64,000 bases of DNA. Source: Planoprotostelium fungivorum (Eukaryota; Evosea; Variosea; Cavosteliida; Cavosteliaceae). Under the pieces are notes generated by a model, which searched no databases, had not been told where the DNA came from, and saw only the letters and a list, made by a program, of their open reading frames with translations. The translations under genes were made by a program, and so were the position numbers. The stretch spans positions 1 to 64,000 of the forward strand of contig MDYQ01000064.1 of NCBI GenBank assembly GCA_003024175.1, read 5' to 3'. Every line of letters starts with the position of its first letter. Positions within the stretch are counted from its first letter, which is position 1. Positions 10,731 to 22,600 of the stretch are shown in pieces.

Positions 10731-12052
10731 ATGTCCAAGTTCAGAGCCGTGTGAGGACGTCTGTCGTTAGATCGTCTCACGTTCGTCTGGATGACGAATG
10801 GATCAGGTTTAAAGATGCCAGACTGTTGTCTGATGTTTTGTCACTTTTCAAAGACATGATGGAGATCGTACAGTTCGACGTATCGAAGGAAGGGATTGGA
10901 TTCATCTCCGCAGATAGTGAGTCTTCACCTCTTCGATTTACAGATGTTCATGCAAATGCAGACGCCAGTGTCTTTCTCATCGACCTCTTATTGGCCCCGC
11001 ACATGGCTTTTCATGTCTTCGACAAGTAGCTTCTCTCCGTATCCTCTTGTCTCTCCGTCTCTGAATTCATCACAGCCCGACAGAACCCGTTACCGTATCC
11101 GTGTCTCTCAAATGTCTCTGCGGTATCTTAAAGCAAGTCCAACCCAACGAATCTCTCACCATGGAGGGTGATGGCCAAGATGAAGTCTTGACGCTGGTGA
11201 TGTCATCGTCGCCGCTCTTCTCTCGAACTGAAGACATTCAGGTCGTCACTTCTCCCAATAAGAGGAAGGAGTTCAAGCTGAGACAGGTGAACATTGGCGG
11301 GAGATTCAAAATTCAACTGACAAAGTAACAGATGGACATCATGCAGAGCGATCGTATCTACATTCCTGATATGGAGTACCCTTGCGGTGAACATCGATCT
11401 ACAACCAGCCATTCATCATCCTTCAGAAGTCCTCATCCCTCCCCACGAGCTAGTCATCGTGCGTTCTGAGTTCGTAATTCAAAATTCAAATGAAATCGGT
11501 TTAGGTGGGAAAAGAGCTCTCCGTCACAGGCGACGCCGTTCTCCTCAAGATCGATCGCGAGTCAGTCCTCTTCAACGGTGAAATTTCCGCGAAGTCTCTG
11601 ACCCCACTCCCGACCTCTCACAGCCTCGGAAGACCTGTTGGAGAGTTCCATTCAATTGTTACCTCACAGTGAATTCGTCATCCAGTGCAAGCAGAGTCAA
11701 TCTCTCAGGCTGAAGAACAAATTTTTCGCCAGAGGTGACGATCGCAACGTTGCCTCTGATCATCAGTCGTCATCATCTAATCAACAACTCTAATCAACGT
11801 CATCATCTCTAATCATCGTCATCGTCTCTAGTCATTGTGTCTTCAAAGAATGAACGACGTACAGTGACAAAGATGGCCTCACTCAAGCCCACTGCAGTCT
11901 TGATCCAATTGAAAAACAATTTCCCCCTCTCCATCTGTTTGTGAGCCAAAGATTTTCTTCTTCTTCACAAAATCTTTTTCTTCTCTTCTTTTTTTTCTCT
12001 CACATTTTCTCTCGAAGGATTTCCTTTCTTTTCACTCTTTAGAGAAGAATGA
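10731..12052 (+). CDS. PCNA: Proliferating cell nuclear antigen (sliding clamp)
   Basis: ATG 10731 gives MSKFRAVFKDARLLSDVL, like the PCNA N-terminus. Spliced exons continue FKDMMEIVQFDVSKEGIGFI, SADNASVFLIDLLLAPHMAF (family: SMDSSHVxLVxLxLR), VSLKCLCGILKQVQPNESLT, SPNKRKEFKLRQMDIMQSDR and IYIPDMEYPCEVLIPPHEL. Then comes GKELSVTGDAVLLKIDRESV, matching RDLSHIGDAVVISCAKDGV. The C-terminus reads KMASLKPTAVLIQLKNN and FPLSIC. The stop is either TGA 11942-11944 or, after one more intron, TGA 12050-12052 giving an acidic LEE end. The canonical LAPKF-type ending is not seen, so the clamp is divergent at the C-terminus. PCNA trimers encircle DNA and tether polymerases. At least nine short introns are present, and one contains an ATCTACAACCAGCC half-site (about 11393). 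Confidence 0.82.
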
Positions 12053-12292
12053 CAATTTCTCAGCTCTTTTTCTGGCTTGGGAAATATCAATCTTCACCTC
12101 GCTCCTCTTCTGGACGAAGAATCAACTCGTTGTGAATGAAGAATATCTGTACATGTTTTGTTCACATTTTCTTCACGTTTTGTCCAATTTTTATCGATTT
12201 TGGAAATAATTTCGATGATTCGTGAAATCGTGAGAAAAAAATGAAATCGAAATGTGAGGAACAACGACACACCCGATCGGGACCGATTGGCG

Positions 12293-13848
12293 ATGATCGA
12301 GAGTGAAGACGTGAAGTCTTCCGCGAGAAAGAAAATCTTGGGTACCATTGCCATGGTCGCAGTGGTTGTCTTATGGTGACGATCGTCACATCATACGATC
12401 TGAAAATGATTCGCAGGGTTACCACGAGTGAAGCCATACAGGTGATTCGTCTTCTTTCGATTGTTCTGACACTGAAAAGTATATCTTTGTCAAGTGTGAT
12501 TATAACAAGCCATTCTTCTTGACCCTCTTTTCCTCTTCTCTGTTCAGCATATATCTCATCGGTTTCTTATTCATTCCCAAGTGGAGAAAGATCCAATGGA
12601 CAAGAGTTGATGCGACTGAAAATCGAGTGGAGATGGAAGGTGATGATACACCTTATCTTCTCGTATTGAGGTTATATTCAGAAAAAACGGAAGATCGCAC
12701 GATCGATGAAGCACAATCGAACAAGAAGGAAGATGATCTCACTCTTCGTGAGGTAATGACACTCGTTTCACAACATTCATCCTCTGATCTCCACAGGTCA
12801 TCAAGATCAGTGCCATCTTCGCACCCATCTGGTGAATGCATCATCACCATCGTATGATCATTCACCCTTCTCATTCTAGATCAGGTTTGCCGCGAATTAC
12901 AGTTTCAACCTATCTCTTACATTGACGAGTGTATCATCAAATACGATCCTATCCACCACTTCCAGTCTTTTCATCTTGATCATCGGCATCATCTTGAAGA
13001 CAGAAAAGTTCACACTGGTCAAATTAGCAGCCGTCATTCTCAGGTGAAAACGCATTAGAGAGAAGATTTTCTTTTTCTCTCATCATTTCTCATTGATATT
13101 TCAATATCACAAATTCTTTCATACCATAATTTCTCTTTCAAATCTACATCTTCTCTCATTTCTCTTCTATACTTTCACACTCACATTCCTCTCGTTCTCA
13201 CATGTCATAGTATCAGTGGAGTAGTTCTGGTCAGCTTATCTGACAGACAAAAAATGGCGGGGAACAGCCTCGTCGGTAACGCTCTCTCCCTCCTATCCGC
13301 CGTACTGTACGCAGCTTACGTCTCCCTCCTCAAGCATTTCATCGGCTCAGAGGATCGAATGAGCATTCCCATGTTTTTCGGTGATTTTATTCTCCATATA
13401 CAACCCGCCAACTTTCTCAGGCTTCCTCGGTCTCTTCAACTTGTTCTTTTTGTCTCCCCTGCTTCCCCTCCTCCATGTGACTCGAATCGAGAGCTTCATC
13501 TTGCCCGATGCAGAGACATCACTCTTCCTCACCTTCAACGGGTTGTTCGGAACACTCCTCTCCGATTACCTTTGGATGTTGTCCATTCTCATGGCAGGTC
13601 CTCTCATCGCGACGTTGGGTCTAAGTCTTACGTCTGTATTCGCCATGGTGGGCGGTATGCAACGTGGCTTGCTGACCAAGTGGCAGGTTGTAGATCTCAT
13701 TTTTCGCCATGCGAGATTTTCGACGGGATATGTGACGGGAGCGAGCCTCATCGTCTTAGGGTTTTTGTTCAGCAACTCGGAAGTCATGGAGAAATCTGTC
13801 GAGAAGATGTTTAGAAGGCAAGAGGAGAGGAGAGAGAGGGAGTCGTAG
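12293..13848 (+). CDS. SLC35F5-like drug/metabolite-superfamily transporter
   Basis: ATG 12293 gives MIESEDVKSSARKKILGTIA, then a first membrane helix MVAVVVLWVTTSEAIQ, the position equivalent to the W-V-x-S-SE motif of SLC35F5. Further helices read TLFSSSLFSIYLIGFLF, LVKLAAVILSISGVVLVSL, NSLVGNALSLLSAVLYAAYV, FLGLFNLFFLSPLLPLL and LFGTLLSDYLWMLSILMAGP. The final ones are IATLGLSLTSVFAMV and GYVTGASLIVLGFLF, about ten in all. A charged cytosolic tail RRQEERRERES ends at TAG 13848. This fits the EamA/SLC35F fold of Golgi or vacuolar membrane transporters with unsettled substrates. The gene ends 220 bp from the convergent unknown membrane protein. Confidence 0.75.
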
Positions 13849-14068
13849 GAGATGTGATGATGGAGAAGAGATGGATGATGGAGGAAGTCAAAGTGATGAC
13901 CAAGAAGTATCGCACGGATGGAATGAAGAGGATCGTGTTTGACGTTCTCTTCTGTATTTATAACGGAACAGGGTGGATCGGTATTAGTCATCGTGCATTA
14001 TGTCATGACGATGTCCATCAGTCGACTCCTCATCTCATCTCTACATACATTTTATAAACAGAAATTCG

Positions 14069-15399
14069 TTATTGTGGCGTCATCTCAAAATCGTGGCTGC
14101 TGAGGTTGGCTTTGTAAATCTTCCACAGGAGGGTCATGGACACGGGTCCCCCATTCTCCGTCAGCTTCTGTGCAAACTCCTCTTGGTTTAACATGCCTCT
14201 GATCTCTAAGAACTGAATGGCTCTCGCGTAATACTCTATACTCGACTCGATCGACCCCCCTCTGTTCTGTTCGTTCTGTGAGACGTGAGAATTTATTTCA
14301 TTTTATTGTTTACGCTCACTTGTAAGTTGCGCAGCATGAGCTCGGAGAGTGCCTCAGCTAGAGTACTCGTCTCTACTCTTCTTCTCGTCATCGAAGGCCA
14401 ATCCTTCGTCTCACTTTTTCCCCACGAATGACTCAGCGATGCCTGATTACCATCCATCAGTCGCACGTCGAGCACGATGAACTCGTCTCACCCTTCGTAT
14501 TCGATGGATCTCTAATAGTTTGACGCACAGCGAGCCCATGTACCTCAAGAAAGTCTCTTCTGTCTCTGTCACCTTCCTCGGTTGAACGTCCCACAAGCAG
14601 AAAGAGCCTTGGATGATGAGTCGATGACGACAACAGTTGATATTCTCACCGATGTTGTGTCCTTTTGATGTGGTGAGTGGCACTCCACAGTACATCTTCA
14701 TGTAATTCAATTTCACGGATGGATGTTTAGACCACATTGCATCCTAGCAAAGGTGAGAAGAGTTGAGGTGCTGATGAAATAAATAATGACTGTACGATGT
14801 TGTACATTTTCACAATCTTCCACGATGGTCATTTTAGGTCTTAAGATGGTCCAGCTACATGGCATCTTTCTGGGATATTGTGTTTTTTTCCACTGTGTTT
14901 GCCGCGTCGTTAATGCAAAGACAGTCTGTTGATCCTCCTCCATAGAAGATATTGAACTGCCCTCCACTCCCAACAACTGGAGGCGGTCAGTCGTCTCTCT
15001 TCTTTTACATCTCAATCAACCCACCCGAAATGTCAAGTCTGATATGAATTGCAGATCATCATCGCAGTCTTCGAACTGTTCTGTGTGATTCACGTGTCAC
15101 CTTCTGAGCCTTATTCTCCCACCTGGAATGTTCTCAACTCGGCACATCGCTCCACATCGTCGATCAACTTAGGTGCATCTTCCCAGCCTTTCCATGGGTC
15201 GGCCTCAGCGGCAGTCGCCATTTCACCTCTTCCAATGCTCGCGGAGATGGACAGTAGGAAAATGGATAGGATAGAGCAGATTACAGGAACCACAGCAACA
15301 AGGGTAATCGCAGAAAACTGACTGAAAACGCGCAAACTCGGCTCTATCTGCCGCTCAAATTCTACGGCCCACGACCAGACTCCGAGGAGGGAGATGAAG
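14069..15399 (-). CDS. Unrecognised protein with N-terminal membrane segment
   Basis: The most 5' exon found (to about 15399) reads LLGVWSWAVEFERQIEPSLR and then a hydrophobic helix FSAITLVAVVPVICSILSIF LLSIS. No ATG was found for it, so the true start may lie in an upstream exon. A fallback is the ATG of MATAAEADPWKGWEDAP. Later exons include LLGVEGSSISSMEEDQQTVF and MKMYCGVPLTTSKGHNIG. The last reads SIEYYARAIQFLEIRGMLNQ, then EEFAQKLTENGGPVSMTLLW, ending DFEMTPQ with TAA at 14069. I do not recognise the family. The single membrane helix and soluble C-terminal helical domain suggest a membrane-anchored protein. Confidence 0.45.
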
Positions 15400-16221
15400 G
15401 AGGACCTCTTCTATAGACGAAGAGAGGAGACTTCCTGTATCATCCACGGAGACACCTTTTGTTGTTAGGGTGGGTGAAATGATATATCACTATATATTAA
15501 TTCTGATAGCATCCATGGTAACTATGTAGATCAGACGAGATTTGTACAATCGAAGATCTAACTCCAGGGTGATTTATATGAGATAGAGAAAAAGGACAAC
15601 GTTACGACCCGATGCTTTGTGGTATCATCTGTACGCTAACTTTTGTTTGCGTCAAAGGAAGAAACGGTGACCTCTTATTCAGTGGGGCAGACTGCCCCCA
15701 GGGAGTGGAGGACACACTTTGCCCTCAAAGAGGTAGAGACGTTCAGACATGTCTACCTCTGTTTTGATGCAATTGTGTGCTAATGCTTTGATCTACTGGA
15801 TGACCTCCGGTCTAGGAAGTAAATAAATTCAATCGAGGAAAGAATTATTTGTAACCCTTCTATCATTTTGATGCCAAGACTCGATTGTACTAGCCAGACC
15901 TGTTTCAACACTCGAGCTCCATCGCGGGTGTCCCTCGGACAGCTGCGTTCAACAGCACCAGGCTTTTTACCGGATTTTCTTCCTCTTTCTCGAGCACGTG
16001 ATTCGGTTTTTCCGGTTGGTAGTCAAATGGTGCATTGAGAATGGATCACTTCTCTCCCGACTACTGGAATATGCATGACAAAAAAATTAGTGATCCAAAT
16101 GGGTGGACACCAACCAGAAAAACCAAATCACGTGCCACAGAACAAGAAAAAGAACGTGTAGGCATCAGATGTGAGTAGTCTATGTTCATCAGAAGAGGTC
16201 CAGCATCACATCAGACACACC
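15400..16221. other. Intergenic region carrying a MITE
   Basis: No gene is supported here. It holds AT-rich sequence near 15480-15500, an imperfect hairpin (GAGGTAGAGAC paired with a GTCTACCTC arm, about 15731-15761), and the MITE at 16000-16129. The remainder would serve as upstream sequence of the SH2 gene and of the minus-strand membrane-protein gene. Confidence 0.55.
16000..16129. mobile_element. 130-bp MITE, copy A
   Basis: This is a 130-bp non-coding element that begins GATTCGGTTTTTCCGGTTGG and ends CCAACCAGAAAAACCAAATC. The ends form terminal inverted repeats of about 21 bp with two mismatches. It is flanked by a 4-bp direct repeat ACGT (15996-15999 and 16130-16133), a target site duplication. 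An inner inverted pair TGGATCACT / AGTGATCCA extends the potential fold-back. A second copy at 48967-49096 differs at one base. No transposase lies in the window. The superfamily is unassigned; 4-bp duplications are seen in Sola-type and a few other DNA transposons. Confidence 0.9.
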
Positions 16222-16743
16222 ATGGCCGTGACAAATTCTCAGACGTTGTCTCCCGATGCTGGTCCCGAGTCACCGTGAGTGCCACCGTCTTTAGAGGATG
16301 TGATTGTGATCGTCAGCCGCAGGTGGTTCTTTGATGTAGAGCCGACTGCTGTATCGCCTTCTCTAAAGAAGAAAGCGGAGGGGACATACATGATCCGGCG
16401 GAGCAGCAGCCACGCGGGTGATTATGCGCTCTCAGTCGTCATCGGTGGAAGGGTCAGACACTATCGCATCGTGAAGAGAAAAGATGGACGACCCATGTTC
16501 GCCCTCGTGTTGATCCAAGGCACCGTCTACTTTCACTCATTGGACAAACTGGTGCAGGCCTGTACAGAAACGAATCTCCTCATGACGCGAGATGGTCAAC
16601 TCTGTGGTTCGGGGAGATTGACTCTGCCATTGTCCAAAGAAGACATCAGATCATGTGAAAATAGATACAGCGAACTGTATCGTTTATTTTGGGAGAACCG
16701 TAACTTGAAGATGAGAACAGTGAAGAGAGTTCAGAACATGTGA
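16222..16743 (+). CDS. SH2-domain protein
   Basis: ATG 16222 gives MAVTNSQTLSPDAGPES, joined across one short intron to PWFFDVEPTAVSPSLKKKAE. The SH2 core follows: GTYMIRRSSSHAGDYALSVV (the FLVRxS strand, here YMIRRSS with the phosphotyrosine-binding Arg kept), GGRVRHYRIVKRKDGRPM and YFHSLDKLVQACTETN. The C-terminus is basic and helical (YSELYRLFWENRNLKMRTVK) and stops at 16743. The product is about 158 residues with no kinase domain visible, so it is a stand-alone adaptor or a short member of the amoebozoan SH2 set. SH2 domains bind phosphotyrosine peptides. In family terms RR-S-S in place of the usual R-E-S is a mild deviation. Confidence 0.8.
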
Positions 16744-16790
16744 CTTTATTGCCGGCAGCTGCCCAATGGATGTGCACATGTCTAAGCCCG

Positions 16791-16818
16791 GCGGTGGTGG
16801 CGGTGGTGGCGGTGGTGT
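16791..16818. repeat. GGT/GGC microsatellite
   Basis: GCGGTGGTGG-type triplets repeat for about 28 bp downstream of the SH2 gene stop. It lies outside any supported coding exon. Confidence 0.8.
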
Positions 16819-16946
16819 GTGCATGTTGAAGAGTTACACGTCTCTGTGTCCATTGGTGGAAAATCCTACGCTTGTGGTTGGTCCGAGAGACGGTCTCCCA
16901 CTCTGGCTACGTGATGTCTGATATGATGTCCATGGCTTTGTATCTT

Positions 16947-17210
16947 TCAAGGGTCTGATTTCCTCTTCTTCTCTCTCGGTAGAGATGGAGGTGGCATCAA
17001 CTCTGAGTCGCTCTTCGACTGTCTCAACGTCCTCTTCTTATTGGTCTCACTGATCAACGCGCTGATACGATGCAGCTGTTCGTCCCATCAACATTCACTC
17101 ACTCTCACTAGCACTCACCCGTTGCAATCGCTCATACAATGTGACCACATCAGGTGAACTGAATCCATCTCTCATCTGCTCTTTGTCTGGCACTACTGTT
17201 TATGCTTCTC
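16947..17210 (-). CDS. Hypothetical small protein, C-terminal exons
   Basis: On the minus strand two exons join in frame across a 42-nt intron: VPDKEQMRDGFSSPDVVTLY ERLQR, then LHRISALISETNKKRTLRQS, KSDSELMPPPSLPREKKRKS and DP, with TGA at 16947. The product is basic and serine-rich with one short amphipathic helix. No start could be fixed. Candidate ATGs upstream (around 17225 and 17360) do not give a clean frame. I do not recognise a family. It follows the SLC37-like gene on the same strand. Confidence 0.35.
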
Positions 17211-17436
17211 AACGAGACCGTCATCGTTCGCAAGGTATAGAGGGAGGCGGCTTTGTGTGTCGGGTTCTCTAATCAAATGAACTCCTCCAATCACGTTATT
17301 TACCGTGGACGATCGCTTCACGTCAGGCCGATATCTACACGCGAGCGGAACCTCAATGGAGACATGTCTCTAGTCGATACTACTTTAGAAGTCTGGGAAG
17401 GGATTGGAGGGAGATCATGCATGAGGCACTGTCTCT

Positions 17437-19576
17437 TCAACGTTTACTCTTTGTTGGTTTGTCAGAGACATAGCCGAGGTTGATGCATGTGAGAGAGAGG
17501 GTGAGGAGGAGACTGAAGAAGACGACCATGGCGCAGTAAGCATCCCAACCGTATTTCTCCCGGAAGAATCCTGAAGAGTGTCACCTCTTTCTTTCTGCTT
17601 CGGATGTATGTTTCAGATGATGTCGATGTGAACAACAGGGTGAGTGATGTGTCACGCTCGATTCTATGATGAAGAACGTATGGTGGAAGTCGGTGATGAA
17701 ATGACTTGACATCGAATGTGATGTAAATCACCGAGAGGCATTCCAGCGAAAACAGATCCCAGTCCAGAAAAGGCACCGACGAGACCCAAAATGGTTCCTG
17801 ATCTCTTCAATTCAAATTCGCATGAGGACATCACCCGTCGCCCTTCGGTCGACCAATTCGGTGGCAGCGACTGTCAGCAGAGTCTGTGGGCCGTAGATGA
17901 AGAATCCGATGATGGAAACAACCAACCAGTTGTCGAAGAAACGATCTGAGGGAAATTTCCAGAGGACATAAGTCTGTGAGTGGGTCACTTATGGTGACGA
18001 TCGCGATGATCATCATGGACTCGATTTTGATGATATGATGAGTGTGTGATGTGATGAGTGTGTGATGTGATGATGCATGGATCGATCGACTATACGTATC
18101 GATCACTGCGACATCTATGACGCGTGAAGCTCACCGATAGAACCAGTCCCCAAGACATGTAGACGATGACAGGTATCCGATTACCCAGCCAAATCTTATC
18201 GCTCGATATACTCGCCGCGAAGCCACCTATAAAGTCGCGTGAGACGTCTACAACGTTGTAGACGAGCAGATATTCACCCAAAAATCCAAATATCTCGAAC
18301 CAAAAGATGCAAGAGGCAGCTTGCGCCTGGGTCAGTCCTCTGGATTCCATCAGCAGTAGGATGACCCTGTCACGTGATCAATCGAGGTTTCATCCGATTT
18401 TCCATCAGTTTACCAGTCGAGTACGGCCGTACGTACTACGTACAGGGAGAAGGTAGCGAAAGCCAGGAACCAACTGATGGGCTGTCTGTAGACGAGATCG
18501 ATTGCGTTCACTCGGCCTCCCTTGTCTCCCTCGTCTTGTTCTCTCTGTCTCTCGTCAGTCCCAATATAATTTTCCCGCAGTCTCAAACGACGTTTCCCGC
18601 CGGAAGATGGAGGCTCACTGGAGAGGGAGTGGCTGATTCGGTCTTGACGAGGGAGAGGCCTTCAGATTCGGGTGACTCAGACATGAGACGATGAGGCACC
18701 AGAGCGGCCATGGCGATCGCGGCACCGCTCATCATCATGGTCGACCTGATGACCTTTTAGACGTTAAGGTCTCGGACAACTCTTCACCTCCAACCGAAAT
18801 TGCCGGTGATCCATGATCCTGAGATGGCGATGAAAGCACCTCCCAGCTGTTGGGCAGAAGAAGCTATGGCCCATTTTGTGGCCCTCTCTGATTCTAAGAA
18901 CCATCTCGTCAACATCTACTCGTGTGAGAGGAGATCATGATGATCATTTGATGTCATATCACCTTTGCAATGGGAATCCATGATATTCCCTGGGCGAGGC
19001 CGTTCATCGTCCAGAAGAAGGTGAAGAGAAAGACCTGCTCTAGTGAGATGGGATGTCTGTATGGTGTGTTGATGCCACCTGCGAAGATAGACCGAAACAG
19101 ATGGCAGCAGAGCCAGACAGCGTGAGAGCGACGACGAGCATGGCACGAGGTCCAAAGTAGTAATCAGCTGCCATGCCACCAAACAGCTTACTGAGATCCG
19201 GTGAGAGGTGAACGAGGTAATCCTCACCTGAAAGAATACGCGGCGGACTGACAACTGCTAAGGACTCCATATTGTGTCTTTGGTAGTTGTTGATCCTGTA
19301 TGATGCATTACAAACGGTTACTGATCGCGACATCTGATAGTAGCGAACTCTCACCTGCAACAGATCCGACAGACATGAGTTCAGATTTCTCCTACCTACG
19401 TTGATGAAGAATGTGCTTGCAAAAGCTCCCAGGACTATGAGAGATTGGCGATATACGAGTTGAGTTGAGTTGTTCGTTGCAGTGCCTGCAACATCCAGAG
19501 TCATCCCCTTGTTACTACCTCTCGGATGGGTCGTATTAGAGGATGGCTGCTGTGACTTCGTCGGTCCGTTAGTCAT
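17437..19576 (-). CDS. SLC37-like sugar-phosphate/phosphate antiporter (MFS)
   Basis: ATG 19576 (minus) opens a short polar N-terminus, then QSLIVLGAFASTFFINVGRR NLNSCL, LFGGMAADYYFGPRAMLVVA LTLSG, and in the second half SWFLAFATFSLYVVRTA. Next come LMESRGLTQAQAASCIFWFE and IFGFLGGFAAS, where FLG joins GFAAS across an intron. The last parts are WLVVSIIGFFIYGPQTLLTV AATELVDR, GLVGAFSGLGSVFAGMPLG and FFREKYGWDAYCAMVVFFSL, ending KPTKSKR at TGA 17437. These are signatures of the organophosphate:phosphate antiporter family (GlpT/UhpC/SLC37), including the helix-11 YGPQTL motif. About 12 membrane helices are expected. One intron carries a perfect 20-bp copy of the palindrome (18245-18264). The start codon lies 65 bp from the divergent THOC2 start. 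Confidence 0.8.
18245..18264. repeat. Dispersed intronic palindrome, copy 4 (perfect 20 bp)
   Basis: CGTCTACAACGTTGTAGACG is fully palindromic. It lies in the intron of the SLC37-like gene between FLG and GFAAS. Confidence 0.9.
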
Positions 19577-19641
19577 CGTGGCTGGAGTAAAATTTCGATT
19601 TTCGCAACATCAGATCACCACCACCCGAAAAGATCAATCAC

Positions 19642-22600
19642 ATGTCTGAGGAATCCTCCGTAGAGAGTCTCAGAGAAAAGTTCTTGAGGGTTGGAGATGA
19701 AAACAATGGACAATTGCATTCGTTCATCTTGGGTTTGGTCCAAGATTGTATCGAGGGAAGATTGACGACACAGAACTTTCAAGACGTTGTGAAAGCCAAA
19801 AGCGAACATGAAGCACCGACTGCTCAGGTGAAATTGAAGATCTCGGTGAATGTGATCTGATTCATCCAGTTGGACTCGATCATCGCAGATTGTCTATGGG
19901 CATCAGGTGAGATACGTATAGGGTCGCTTCTCTATAATCATCTCTCCGACGACCCAACCGAGAAATACGAGCTGACGAGCACTTTTAGGCATACAAGTCG
20001 AAGATAGCCCAGACAAGATACCCGCTTACATCACCCTCGTCAGAGAATTTGGGGTGATTATCATACATTTACCTTCCACGATATCTCATCCACCGCAGGA
20101 ACAATCGGTGGTTCCCAAAGCCATTCTCAACGAGAGACTCGATAGCCATCTCATGTTGAAGGGAGAGATGACTATGACACCCAAGGCATTTCAGAAGCTC
20201 GCCGTCGAATTCAACAACAAATACCAGTGAGTGTTTTCTTCCTCCACTTTCTCTCTCCTCTGCATAAGAGATAGACAAAATCTCATCCCTCCTCCATCTC
20301 TTCCAGTCGATGAAAGTTTCGAGCGCTGATGATTCTCTCAGATACGTCCAACAGAAATTCAGTCTCTTTTCAGAAGAGAACGAAGGCTACTCCAAATTGA
20401 TCTATATCCTCAACCGAACGACCGATCAGAGAGAACCCGAGTTCCTGTGGAAACTGATCACCAACCTCATCGGTAAGATTCCGTCGGGAACCACTATCCC
20501 TTCCCAGGGAACTGAAGAAAATTCCAGGAACGTTCAGGTTAGACCCCAGTCGAGTGATCGATGTCATTTTGGATGCCATAGAGAATCACCCTGGTAACCA
20601 TTCGAATCTGGAAATTCTGAGAAATTTCAACGGAGAGCATCTGGTGCACATACTCGGTTTCCGATTCCAGTACTACCAGGTGAGAAATTTCAGAGATTTT
20701 TCTCTTTTGTTGTGGGAGGATAGTATATATTCACTCTACAATTCTAATAAAATCGAAAACTTTCTATTTCTCTCGATTTGAACGAACAAAATTTCCATAT
20801 GTTTTCTTTCATTTCAATTATCGATCGAAAAGCAAATTTCTTCTCTCTTCTCTCATTTCACGTGACTGATTCTTCTAGAAACCTGACGTACTCAAATCAA
20901 CACCCGAGGGGCTGTTTCACATCGCCGCTTCCCTCATCCAGAAAAAGATCATACGATGGGAACAGATCTACCCTCACGTGAGCCATTCGTGGAGAATCCG
21001 TGGGAACCTCTGACGTACCACCAGCTGTACCCCTCCGACGAAGACATGGAGAAGAATTTCAGAGATGAATTGAGACAAGCAGGGAAGAAGGGAGGAGGCA
21101 GAATCATACCTGCTGCACTGTCCGCCGTGAGTGAAATTTCATTGAAATCTCACTGAAATCTCTTCGAAATCTCATCGAAAGGTTGTCTCAATATCTGATT
21201 GTAAATAGGAATCAGAAGAAGGAGAGACGACACCCATTCCACCCGTGAAGAGAGAGGAAGTCATCGGTGGAGCTGCAGCTCCATTGGAGGAGGCGAAGGC
21301 CCAGAAGATCGTGGAGAATCAGAAATTCCTCTTGGTGGCTGATCTATTGAGAATCAGGGACATGGACGATGCCGTCGTGTTGCTCGATAGATTGTCCCAC
21401 GTGGACGTCGCTGGTGATACTGCAGTGAGTTTTCCATCCCATTTCTTCGAAATTTCCAATCTCCTCGGAATTTCCGTCACATTTCCCGAAATTTTCCATA
21501 CGTGTCGTTGACTTGTTGAAGGTGTCGACGCAATTGTGTGCGATATTGAGGGAGAGAATCAATTCGATCTACAAACGGAACGAGTTGGGTGATTTCACGG
21601 TCACCCCCACGGAACTACCTGCCCTGTGGTCTCATTTGAATGAGAACGTGTTTCCACTGCTGAAGCACTTGAAGCACCATCTACAACACGATATCATCCT
21701 CTTTACTAAACTGTGCAGGATCTTCAAAGAGGTGATATACTTTCTATTTTATTCTGTTTTATTGTCCACATCTCATCCTTCGAGGGGAGACCATCTGACT
21801 CGTTGTAGATCATCAAATTTCAAGTGGAATACGTCAGAGAAGGAACGGAAGATATCATGACGTCCATCATCTTCCCCACCCTCTCCATCATGCCTCCCAT
21901 TCCCGCCTCCACCTGCGAGGTGACCCCCATCTACAACGAGCCACTCCACCCCCTGACCCCCCTAGGTGTGGAACATCATCCGGGGTCTACCCTACGAAGA
22001 CCGCTACCGAATGTACGGAAGATGGAGAGATGAAGGTTTCAACAAATTTCCCGCCTTAGCCAAGGTGAAGCAGAACGTCACGACAGAAACGAGAAAGATC
22101 CTCAGGTGATCCGCTTGAGGCTATTTATAGATCGTAACTGACTCTAAATATAGACGTCTGACGGAAGAGAACACGAAGCTGCAGGGGAGGCAGCTATGTA
22201 AGTTCTCACACAGCGCCAGCATCATCTTGTTTGCTGAGATTGTAGACCAAGCACAGCAGTACGAGAGCTTGTGCTCTCCCATCGTGGAGGCCATCAAATA
22301 CGCGACACCTCTATCACTCGACGTTCTAAGCTGTATCCTTTATCTCACTTGTCGTGAGTCTATTTATAGACCTTGACCGGGGGAAGACGTTTTGTTGATA
22401 TCGTTTGCGGCGGGAAAAGAGAAAGTGAAGAAGGATGGAGTCAACGAGGCTGATTGGCTGAGAACTCTCAGTGCTTTCTGCGGCACTCTGTACAGGAGGT
22501 GAGATGCACCGTGATATTTTAGACGATGACGTCATCGTACATATCGTTACGTACGACATCATATCGTGACGTCATTTTTCTGATGCTCCAGCAGACACAG

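Noticed and set aside
15111-15335. Apparent start at 15335 of the membrane protein
   Set aside because: The codon there is TTG; the frame continues upstream, so the real start is elsewhere.
15731-15761. Hairpin with GAGGTAG arms as a possible RNA element
   Set aside because: Short, imperfect and with no neighbouring promoter or gene context.
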